A DNA stretch of 8,257 nt. Origin: JBQCEE01 sp051960575 (GTDB taxonomy: Bacteria > Actinomycetota > Actinomycetes > Mycobacteriales > Jatrophihabitantaceae). This document shows positions 1 to 5,189 of this stretch, in pieces; the stretch's first letter is position 1; the number at the start of each line of letters is the position of its first letter. Under the pieces are notes generated by a model. It was not told the origin of the DNA. It saw only the letters and a list, made by a program, of their open reading frames with translations, and ran no database searches. Both the position numbers and the translations under genes were made by a program. The stretch covers positions 1 through 8,257 of the forward strand of contig NZ_JBQCEE010000058.1 of assembly GCF_051960575.1 (NCBI RefSeq). The letters run 5' to 3'.

Positions 1-346
1 GGTTGCCCGCGACGGCCGAGCCGGCGTGCACGACCACGCCGCGCGCACCGATCGCGGCGGCGCGACGCAGCGAGAAGGCCAGCGCCTCGGCCGAGCGCTC
101 GGTCGTCTGTCCCGTGGGCGAGCCGAAGTTGATGAGGTACGGCGCGTGCACGAACACCGGCACGGGGCACGCGGCCGCGAAGGCGGCGTCGCCGTCGGGG
201 TCGTCGGCCGGCGCCGTCCACGCCCGCGGGTTGGCGACGAAGACCTGCGCCGCCGTGGCGTCGACCGCCTCGATGCGGGGGAGGGCCTTCGCCAGGCCGC
301 CCGCGACGGAGATGTGGGCGCCGATCGGCGGCCGTGCGCGCGCCAC
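1..346 (-). CDS. nfo: Endonuclease IV (deoxyribonuclease IV, AP endonuclease), N-terminal part, runs off the left edge
   Basis: Reverse-strand translation gives an open frame of 115 codons with no stop before base 1. It begins GAHISVAGGL at residues 9-18, the family's opening motif at the first TIM-barrel strand, followed by AQVFVANPRAW. Two expected metal-ligand histidines are visible: one in FVHAPYLINFGSP and one in VVVHAGS, matching the first two zinc ligands of E. coli Nfo. The family cleaves DNA 5' of abasic sites in base excision repair using three zinc ions; the other ligands lie outside the window. The start is the GTG at 346-344: an in-frame TGA, the stop of the upstream kinase gene, lies only one codon (CCG) before it, so no longer start exists. 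No Shine-Dalgarno is obvious, so translation is probably coupled to the kinase gene. About 40% of a usual 260-280 residue protein is present. The family is clear; activity cannot be judged from the fragment. Confidence 0.9.
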   Translation of the reverse strand, partial: MARARPPIGAHISVAGGLAKALPRIEAVDATAAQVFVANPRAWTAPADDPDGDAAFAAACPVPVFVHAPYLINFGSPTGQTTERSAEALAFSLRRAAAIGARGVVVHAGSAVAGN

Positions 347-349
347 CGG

Positions 350-2413
350 TCAGGCGACGTAGAGGTCGACGGAGTCGCCGACGTGCACGCGGGTGCCGCC
401 GCTGGGCGACTGGCCGATGATGCGGTTGCCGGGCAGCGTCTCGTGCTTGACCGGCACCAGCCCGAGCGACTCGAGCTGTGCGGCGGCGGTGTCGTAGTCG
501 CTGCCGAAGCTGAAGCTCGGCACGGTGACGCCCTTGCACGGCGTGATCGTGATGGTGCTGCCCTTGGGCGCCCGGCCGTTCGGCGTCACCGACACCACCG
601 TGTCGGGCGGCACGCTGCTGTTCGGCACCGGCTTGGCGACGACGACCTTGAAGCCGGCCTTGGTGAGCGTGGCCTTGGCGTCGGCGACCGTGGCGCCCGG
701 CTCGATGCTCGGCACGTCGATGATCGGCGGGCCGATCGACTGGTAGAGCGTCACCGTGTCGTCGACGGTGACGTCGGTGCCGGCCGCCGGCGACGTGCGC
801 GTCAGGTAGCCCGACGGCACGGTCATCGAGTTCTCGGGACGCACGTCGACGACCACGTTGATGAGCGGGCTCACCTGCCGCAGCAGGTCGCGCGCCTCTT
901 GCGGCGAGCACGCCGTCGTGCCCTGGTTGTGGCAGCTGCGCGCGACGTCCGGCAGCTGCCACTGCTGCAGCCCGGCCGACAGCACGATCGAGATGCGCTT
1001 GGTCTTCACCACCCGCGAGCCCGCCGACGGGTCGGTGTGCAGCACCGCCCCCTTGGCGACCCGGGTGCCCTTCGGGCGGTTGTCGTACTGCGGCCCCGGC
1101 AGCACGACCACGTCGGTGTAGCCGGCCTGCCGCAGCTCCTGCTTCGCCTGCGTCGGCGAGTCACCGATCACGTCCGGCACCTTGGCGTAGCGGCCGGCCA
1201 CGAGGTACCAGGTGCCGTAGCCCGCCGCTGCGCCCGCGATGAGCAGCACCAGCACGATGATCAGCGCCCGGCGCCGGCGGTTCGGGCGGCGGCGCTGCTT
1301 CGGCCGCTTCGGCGGCGGGATGACGACCGGCGGCGGCGGTCCGTCGTCGCCGGCCAGCAGGGCCCGGCCGCCGACACCGGCGCGCTGGCCGACCGTGCCC
1401 GGCGGCGGCACCACCGAGGTGCGGTTGGTCGACCCGCCGCCCGTACGGCTGCGGATCACGTCGGTCGTCTCGTCGTCGCCGGTGGGTGCCGTCTCGCGCG
1501 GCGCGGTGCGCTGCCTCGTGCGCGGACGCGGCGGCACGGGCGTCACCGGCAGGCCGAGCTCGCTGCGCACGTCGGCGAGCTCGGCGAGCAGGGCACCGGC
1601 GTCCGCGGGGCGCGACCCGGGGTCGGGGTCGGTCGTCAGCACCACCAGCTCGTCGATCTCGGCGGGGATGCCCCGCACCTTCGACGACGGTGCCGGCACC
1701 CGGCCGTGCACGTGCTGGTACGCCACGTTGATCGCGGTGTCGCCGCGAAACGGCGGCTGCCCGGTCAGCAGCTCGAACAGCACGATGCCGCAGGCGTAGA
1801 CGTCCGAGCGCTGGTCGGCGACACCCTTGGTGAACTGCTCGGGCGCGCAGTACGCGACCGTGCCCATCATGAGTCCCGTGCGGGTGTTGGCGGCGTCGGT
1901 CTCGACGGCGCGCGCCAGCCCGAAGTCGGCCACCTTCACCACGCCGTCGTCGGACAGCAGGATGTTCTCGGGCTTGATGTCGCGGTGCACGATGCCGGCG
2001 CGGTGGGCGGCGGCCAGCGCGCTGAGCACCGGCTCCATGATCGAGATCGCCTCGGCCGGCGACAGGCGGTGCTTCTCGCGCAGCAGCTCGCGCAGGGTGC
2101 GTCCCTCGACGAGCTCCATGACCAGGAAGACGTGGTGCCCGTCGGCGGCGGCCTCCCACCCCTGGTCGTAGACCGCGACGGTGTTGAGGTGGGTCATCCG
2201 GGCGGCCGCGCGCGCCTCGCGGGCGAAGCGGTCGCTGAACGCCGGGTCGGCCGAGAGCGCGGACGACATCACCTTGACGGCGACACTGCGGTCGAGTCGC
2301 TCGTCGACGGCCGCGTACACCGTGGACATGCCACCGCGCGCGATCCGTTCCAGCAGGCGGTAGCGCCCCTCGAGTGTGCGGCCCACCAACGGATCGGTGG
2401 CCGACGTCTGCAC
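350..2413 (-). CDS. pknL: PASTA-domain transmembrane Ser/Thr protein kinase, PknL-like
   Basis: 687 residues. The N-terminal kinase domain (about 18-280) has a glycine loop ARGGMSTVY (25-33), ATP-binding Lys47 (VAVKV), catalytic loop HRDIKPEN (143-150, Asp145), DFG (163-165), activation-loop threonines (172, 177, 179, 185) and APE (190-192), so it looks catalytically intact. A Pro/Arg/Thr-rich juxtamembrane linker (290-382) ends in a basic cluster before one membrane helix (383-405). Outside the cell are four PASTA repeats (about 411-479, 487-558, 566-624, 629-687), the type that senses peptidoglycan fragments or lipid II in PknB-like kinases. Repeat 2 is divergent and carries Cys494 and Cys502. 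The PknL assignment rests on the nearby Rv2175c-type gene, the PknL substrate in M. tuberculosis; M. tuberculosis PknL lacks PASTA repeats, whereas corynebacterial PknL is thought to have them. A PknB-type paralogue is the alternative. The start is a GTG that is probably leaderless. Confidence 0.92.
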   Translation of the reverse strand: MQTSATDPLVGRTLEGRYRLLERIARGGMSTVYAAVDERLDRSVAVKVMSSALSADPAFSDRFAREARAAARMTHLNTVAVYDQGWEAAADGHHVFLVMELVEGRTLRELLREKHRLSPAEAISIMEPVLSALAAAHRAGIVHRDIKPENILLSDDGVVKVADFGLARAVETDAANTRTGLMMGTVAYCAPEQFTKGVADQRSDVYACGIVLFELLTGQPPFRGDTAINVAYQHVHGRVPAPSSKVRGIPAEIDELVVLTTDPDPGSRPADAGALLAELADVRSELGLPVTPVPPRPRTRQRTAPRETAPTGDDETTDVIRSRTGGGSTNRTSVVPPPGTVGQRAGVGGRALLAGDDGPPPPVVIPPPKRPKQRRRPNRRRRALIIVLVLLIAGAAAGYGTWYLVAGRYAKVPDVIGDSPTQAKQELRQAGYTDVVVLPGPQYDNRPKGTRVAKGAVLHTDPSAGSRVVKTKRISIVLSAGLQQWQLPDVARSCHNQGTTACSPQEARDLLRQVSPLINVVVDVRPENSMTVPSGYLTRTSPAAGTDVTVDDTVTLYQSIGPPIIDVPSIEPGATVADAKATLTKAGFKVVVAKPVPNSSVPPDTVVSVTPNGRAPKGSTITITPCKGVTVPSFSFGSDYDTAAAQLESLGLVPVKHETLPGNRIIGQSPSGGTRVHVGDSVDLYVA

Positions 2414-2414
2414 G

Positions 2415-2430
2415 GCCCGAGTCTACGGGC
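2415..2430. repeat. Short inverted repeat around the kinase -10 element
   Basis: GCCCG (2415-2419) and CGGGC (2426-2430) form a perfect 5-bp inverted repeat. The 6-base centre AGTCTA is, on the minus strand, the putative -10 hexamer TAGACT of the kinase gene. It could be a small operator overlapping the promoter or a chance GC palindrome; in DNA of this composition 5-bp GC arms are common. Confidence 0.3.
2420..2425 (-). promoter_or_regulatory. Putative -10 element of the kinase gene (leaderless start)
   Basis: On the minus strand the hexamer is TAGACT, matching the TANNNT form of actinobacterial -10 boxes. Six bases separate it from the GTG at 2413, so transcription should begin at or next to the start codon. 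No Shine-Dalgarno lies upstream of the GTG, which agrees with a leaderless mRNA. No convincing -35 box is seen. Confidence 0.6.
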
Positions 2431-2506
2431 GCACAGGTCCCGTTCCGGGCCCGCCGCACCGCGCACGTTCAGGCCGCCCTGCCGCCCGGGTCGGGCCCCG
2501 CACCCC

Positions 2507-2512
2507 TAGCGT
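2507..2512 (+). promoter_or_regulatory. Putative -10 element of the spermidine-synthase-like gene (leaderless start)
   Basis: TAGCGT fits TANNNT and is followed by 7 bases and the GTG at 2520. This placement favours GTG 2520 over the in-frame GTG at 2511, which would lie inside the -10 box. The element faces away from the kinase promoter, so 2414-2519 is a compact divergent promoter region. Confidence 0.55.
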
Positions 2513-2519
2513 GGACGCC

Positions 2520-3338
2520 GTGCGAGGGGCTGCGGGCGAGATCGAACTGCTCGCCGACGACGACAACCCGGGCGGTTGGCTGCTGCTCATCGACCGCATC
2601 CGGCAGTCCTACGTCGACCTCGACGACCCCACCTACCTCGACTTCGAGTACGTGCAGGCCTTCGCCGACGTGATCGACGCGCTGCCGCCCGGCCCGCTGG
2701 CCGTCACGCACGTCGGCGGTGGTGGCGCCACCCTCGCCCGGTGGCTCGCCGTCACGCGTCCGGGGTCGCCGCAGATCGTGCTCGAGCCGGACGCCGAGCT
2801 CATCGAGCTCGTGCGCCGCCGCCTCCCGCTGCCGCGCGGGCACCGCATCCGCATCCGGCCGGTCGACGGACGCACGGGCGTCGCCGCGCTCAAGGACGCG
2901 AGCGCCGACGTGCTGGTGCTCGACGCCTTCCAGGGCGGACGCGTGCCCGGCGAGCTCACGACCACCGAGTTCCTCGCCGAGGTGGCGCGGGTGCTGCGCC
3001 CGGACGGCGTGTTCCTGGCCAACGTCGCCGACGGGCCACCCGTCCGGTACGCCCGCCGGCTCGTCGCCACGGTGCGGCAGCACTTCGCCGACGTGCTCGT
3101 CGTGGCCGATCCCGCGATCGTCAAGGGCCGGCGGCACGGCAACGTCGTGCTCGCCGCCGCCCGGCACGGCCTGCCGCTCGCGCAGGTGCAGCGGGCCTCG
3201 GCCGCGGCGCCCTTCCCGCGCAGCGTCACGGCCGGCGCCGCGCTCGACCGGTTCGCCGCGGGCGCCGCGCCGCTCACCGACGCCGACCCGATGCGATCGC
3301 CCACACCGCCGGACGAGATGTGGCGGGTCGGTGGGTGA
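2520..3338 (+). CDS. Spermidine-synthase-like SAM-fold protein (aminopropyltransferase-like, function unknown)
   Basis: 272 residues from the leaderless GTG. The segment QSYVDLDDPTYLDFEYVQAF (29-48) and the Rossmann core are typical of actinobacterial proteins annotated as spermidine synthase-like. The nucleotide loop is HVGGGGATLAR (64-74), a ribose-binding acid is Glu89 (IVLEPD), and Asp135 starts DAFQGGRVPGELTTTEFL, followed by RVLRPDGVFLANVAD. In true polyamine synthases the corresponding catalytic region reads D-S/T-x-D-P-x-G-P; here the second Asp is missing, and there is only a short N-terminal segment instead of the full beta domain. It may therefore bind SAM or decarboxylated SAM without making spermidine. 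It ends 19 bases before the next gene and may be co-transcribed with it. The family is clear; the substrate is unknown. Confidence 0.8.
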   Translation: MRGAAGEIELLADDDNPGGWLLLIDRIRQSYVDLDDPTYLDFEYVQAFADVIDALPPGPLAVTHVGGGGATLARWLAVTRPGSPQIVLEPDAELIELVRRRLPLPRGHRIRIRPVDGRTGVAALKDASADVLVLDAFQGGRVPGELTTTEFLAEVARVLRPDGVFLANVADGPPVRYARRLVATVRQHFADVLVVADPAIVKGRRHGNVVLAAARHGLPLAQVQRASAAAPFPRSVTAGAALDRFAAGAAPLTDADPMRSPTPPDEMWRVGG

Positions 3339-3345
3339 GGCCGGA

Positions 3346-3351
3346 CAGAAT
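3346..3351 (+). promoter_or_regulatory. Weak putative -10 element before the methyltransferase gene
   Basis: CAGAAT ends 6 bases before GTG 3358, the same spacing as at the kinase gene and the Rv2175c-type gene. It differs from TANNNT at the first base, so it is the weakest of the series. If real, it gives an internal leaderless transcript and sets the start at 3358 rather than at the in-frame GTG at 3331. Confidence 0.35.
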
Positions 3352-3357
3352 GGGCCG

Positions 3358-4125
3358 GTGACGTTGCACCTCGACCGCGGCCGGGCCGAGTCGTTCGGCT
3401 CGGTGGCCGCCGACTACGACCGCTACCGGCCCGGGTACCCCGACGCCCTCATCGACGAGCTCGCGGCGCTGCGCCCGCGGCAGGTGCTCGACGTCGCGTG
3501 CGGCACCGGCAAGGCGGCGCGGCAGCTCGCCGCCCGCGGCCTCGACGTCCTCGGCCTGGAGATCGACGCGCGCATGGCCGAGGTGGCGCGCGGGCACGGC
3601 ATCCCCGTCGAGGTCGGCGCGTTCGAGACCTGGGACGCCGCGGGCCGCACCTTCGACCTCATCACCGTCGCGCAGGCGTGGCACTGGATCCAGCCGGAGG
3701 CCGGCATCGCGCGCGCGGTCGAGCTGCTGCGTCCGGGCGGGTCGTTGGCGGTGTTCTGGAACCACGACGAGACCGACGACGACGACGAGGCGGTGCCGGC
3801 CCTGGCCGAGGCCTACCGGCGGCACGCGCCGGGGCTGGGGCTGCAGGCGGGCTCGCACCGCAAGCACCGCACCGAGCCGACGCACGTGCAGCGGCTGCGC
3901 GACCGCGGCCGGTTCGCGAGCGTCGTCACCCGCGACCACCCGTGGCAGCGCACCTACACCGCCGCCGAGTGGGTCGGGTACGTCGCCACGCACAGCGACC
4001 ACCTCGCGCTGCCGGCCGAGCAGCAGCAGCGGCTCTACGCCGCGATCGGCGAGGCGGTCGAGAGCATCGGCGGCACCCTCACCCTGCGCGGGGGCACCTA
4101 CCTCATCCTGGCGACGCGGCCGTGA
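3358..4125 (+). CDS. Class I SAM-dependent methyltransferase (Methyltransf_11 type)
   Basis: 255 residues. The opening FGSVAADYDRYRPGYP (13-28) is typical of small-molecule methyltransferases of this group. Motif I is VLDVACGTGK (43-52), the ribose-binding acid is Glu68 in LGLEID, the motif II/III region is FDLITVAQAWHW (99-110), and LLRPGGSLAVFWN (123-135) forms the next strand and turn. A run of Asp/Glu follows (138-144). The fold and cofactor are secure; the substrate cannot be read from sequence, and nothing directly ties it to carotenoid methylation. The GTG at 3358 is chosen because the conserved region begins soon after and a -10-like hexamer sits 6 bases before it. An in-frame GTG at 3331, overlapping the upstream stop, would add nine residues. 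The stop overlaps a possible GTG start (4122) of the next gene as GTGA. Confidence 0.88.
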   Translation: MTLHLDRGRAESFGSVAADYDRYRPGYPDALIDELAALRPRQVLDVACGTGKAARQLAARGLDVLGLEIDARMAEVARGHGIPVEVGAFETWDAAGRTFDLITVAQAWHWIQPEAGIARAVELLRPGGSLAVFWNHDETDDDDEAVPALAEAYRRHAPGLGLQAGSHRKHRTEPTHVQRLRDRGRFASVVTRDHPWQRTYTAAEWVGYVATHSDHLALPAEQQQRLYAAIGEAVESIGGTLTLRGGTYLILATRP

Positions 4126-4130
4126 CCGGC

Positions 4131-4136
4131 GATACT
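4131..4136 (+). promoter_or_regulatory. Putative -10 element of the Rv2175c-type gene (leaderless start)
   Basis: GATACT is a good actinobacterial -10 hexamer, exactly 6 bases before GTG 4143. It lies just after the methyltransferase stop. It suggests that the DNA-binding protein gene has its own promoter and supports 4143 over the coupled GTG at 4122. Confidence 0.55.
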
Positions 4137-4142
4137 GACCGC

Positions 4143-4466
4143 GTGGAGCTGTCGTCCGTCCCGGACATCGCCGAGGCGCTCGGCGTGCCGGTCACCCGCG
4201 TGCACCAGCTGCTGCGCGACGGCCACCTGGTCGCCGTCCGCGACGAGAACGTGCGGCGCATCCCCACCGACTTCGTGCAGGACGGCGTGATCGTCAAACA
4301 CCTGCCCGCCGTCATCACGCAGCTGCGGGACGCGCACTACGCCGACCACGAGATCGTCGACTGGTTGTTCCGCGCCGACGACTCGCTGCCCGGCACGCCG
4401 ATCGAGGCGCTGCGGGCGAACCGCGGCTCCGAGGTGAAGCGCCGGGCGCAGGTCGCCGGCTACTGA
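4143..4466 (+). CDS. Rv2175c-family winged-helix DNA-binding protein (putative PknL substrate)
   Basis: 107 residues from GTG 4143. Residues 8-33 form a helix-turn-helix: DIAEALGVPVTRVHQLLRDG, then HLVAVR. A C-terminal helical part follows with EIVDWLF, and the end AL-x-A-x-x-x-x-EV-x-RRAQ-x-x-Y matches the M. tuberculosis Rv2175c C-terminus as I recall it. Rv2175c is a DNA-binding protein phosphorylated by PknL; its gene lies next to pknL, and a PknL-like kinase is encoded about 1.7 kb away here. I infer that this protein is the cytoplasmic output of that kinase. Two starts are possible: GTG 4122 (114 residues), which overlaps the upstream stop as GTGA, and GTG 4143, which has a -10 box 6 bases upstream. 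The longer form adds VTGDTDR, including two threonines, so the choice matters for phosphorylation. The family usually has a longer N-terminal tail (about 146 residues in M. tuberculosis). Confidence 0.85.
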   Translation: MELSSVPDIAEALGVPVTRVHQLLRDGHLVAVRDENVRRIPTDFVQDGVIVKHLPAVITQLRDAHYADHEIVDWLFRADDSLPGTPIEALRANRGSEVKRRAQVAGY

Positions 4467-4491
4467 TGGCTCGCGCGGTGGGGGTGCGTCG

Positions 4492-4812
4492 GTGCGGCAT
4501 GCCGTCTATCTGCTGATCCTCGCCGCCTGCTTCGTCGGCACGCTGCCGCTCGAGCTGTGGCTCGGCGCGCGCGTCTACCGGCAGTGGCCCCGGCTGCTGT
4601 TCGTGCTCGCGTGCATCGTCGTGCTCTTCGGCGGCTGGGACATCCTCGCCATCCGCGCGCACCACTGGTACTACGACGGCGCCTACCTCGTCGGCGTCAC
4701 CCTGCCCGGGCACCTGCCGCTCGAGGAGCTGCTGTTCTTCGTCGTCATCCCGACGTGCGCGATCCTCACCCTCGAGGCCGTGCGCGCCCGCCGTCCGGAG
4801 TGGCTCGAATGA
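4492..4812 (+). CDS. crtYc: Lycopene cyclase subunit, CrtYc type
   Basis: 106 residues, very hydrophobic, with about three membrane helices (4-25, 35-54, 77-97). Family marks are ELWLG (21-25), FGGWDILA (46-53), HWYYDG (58-63) and the acidic motif LPLEELLFF (75-83), whose paired Glu residues are taken to drive acid-catalysed ring closure in this cyclase family. Actinobacterial lycopene cyclases of this type need two small subunits, and the second follows with a 4-base overlap. The start is GTG 4492; a G-rich stretch (4477-4484) 7 bases upstream may serve as a weak ribosome site. The gap to the Rv2175c-type gene is only 25 bases, so the two are probably co-transcribed. Whether the ring made is beta, epsilon or on a C50 substrate (CrtYe/LbtA type) cannot be decided from this sequence alone. 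Confidence 0.88.
   Translation: MRHAVYLLILAACFVGTLPLELWLGARVYRQWPRLLFVLACIVVLFGGWDILAIRAHHWYYDGAYLVGVTLPGHLPLEELLFFVVIPTCAILTLEAVRARRPEWLE
4797..4800 (+). promoter_or_regulatory. Ribosome binding site of crtYd
   Basis: GGAG lies inside the 3' end of crtYc, 8 bases before the ATG at 4809. Together with the ATGA stop/start overlap it fixes the crtYd start and implies coupled, near-equal synthesis of the two cyclase subunits. Confidence 0.6.
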
Positions 4813-5189
4813 GCTACACCACCGCGGCGCTGCTCGGCGTGGTCGCGTCCGTGCTCGTCGACCTGGCCGTGCTGCGCACGAACCTGCTGCGGCAGAAGGG
4901 GTTCTGGGCCGCCGAGGCGATCATCGTGTTCTTCCAGCTGGTCAGCAACGGCCTGCTCACCGGACTGCGGATCGTGCGCTACGACCCGGCGGCGATCACG
5001 GGCGTGCGGATCGTCTACGCGCCGCTCGAGGATCTGCTGTTCGGGTTCGCGATGGTGCTGACGGCGTTGTCGTTGTGGACGTTCGCCGGACGAGTGGCCG
5101 ACCGTCGCGCCGCGCGGCGTACGCCCGTGCCAACCCGCGCGCCGCGACCGCGCCCCGACGACGCAGCGGCACGGCCACCCGAGTCGTGA
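4809..5189 (+). CDS. crtYd: Lycopene cyclase subunit, CrtYd type
   Basis: 126 residues. Membrane helices are likely at about 6-22, 33-52 and 76-94. The conserved region VRYDP (56-60) and RIVYAPLEDLLFGF (67-80) carries the P-L-E-D motif that pairs with the PLEE motif of CrtYc; the two subunits together form the cyclase in the membrane. The conserved core ends near residue 98. Residues 99-126 are a low-complexity Arg/Pro/Ala tail encoded opposite the 3' end of crtB. The ATG overlaps the crtYc stop as ATGA. The gene is convergent with crtB, and the frames overlap by 194 bp with no room for an ordinary terminator between them. The family is firm; ring specificity is unknown. Confidence 0.87.
   Translation: MSYTTAALLGVVASVLVDLAVLRTNLLRQKGFWAAEAIIVFFQLVSNGLLTGLRIVRYDPAAITGVRIVYAPLEDLLFGFAMVLTALSLWTFAGRVADRRAARRTPVPTRAPRPRPDDAAARPPES

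Noticed and set aside
26..2509. 827-codon open frame on the plus strand opposite the kinase and endonuclease IV genes
   Set aside because: Arg/His/Asp/Val-rich composition without domains; it is the antisense shadow that high-GC codon use produces opposite a real gene with clear kinase and PASTA motifs.
2376..2519. Longer N-terminus for the spermidine-synthase-like protein, starting at 2376 or 2511
   Set aside because: The extension would run through the divergent promoter and the kinase start; its residues show no conservation pattern, and GTG 2511 lies within the -10 hexamer.
3331..3357. Alternative GTG start for the methyltransferase at 3331
   Set aside because: It overlaps the upstream stop and adds nine unconserved residues; GTG 3358 fits the family start and the local -10 spacing better. 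It is not fully excluded.
4466..4516. ATG at 4466 overlapping the Rv2175c-type stop (TGATG)
   Set aside because: It opens only a 16-codon frame, out of frame with crtYc, and has no supporting features.
4996..5189. Pseudogene or frameshift in crtB or crtYd because of the odd tails
   Set aside because: All catalytic motifs of both enzymes are intact and lie before the tails, so the genes look functional; the tails are reported as an overlap instead.
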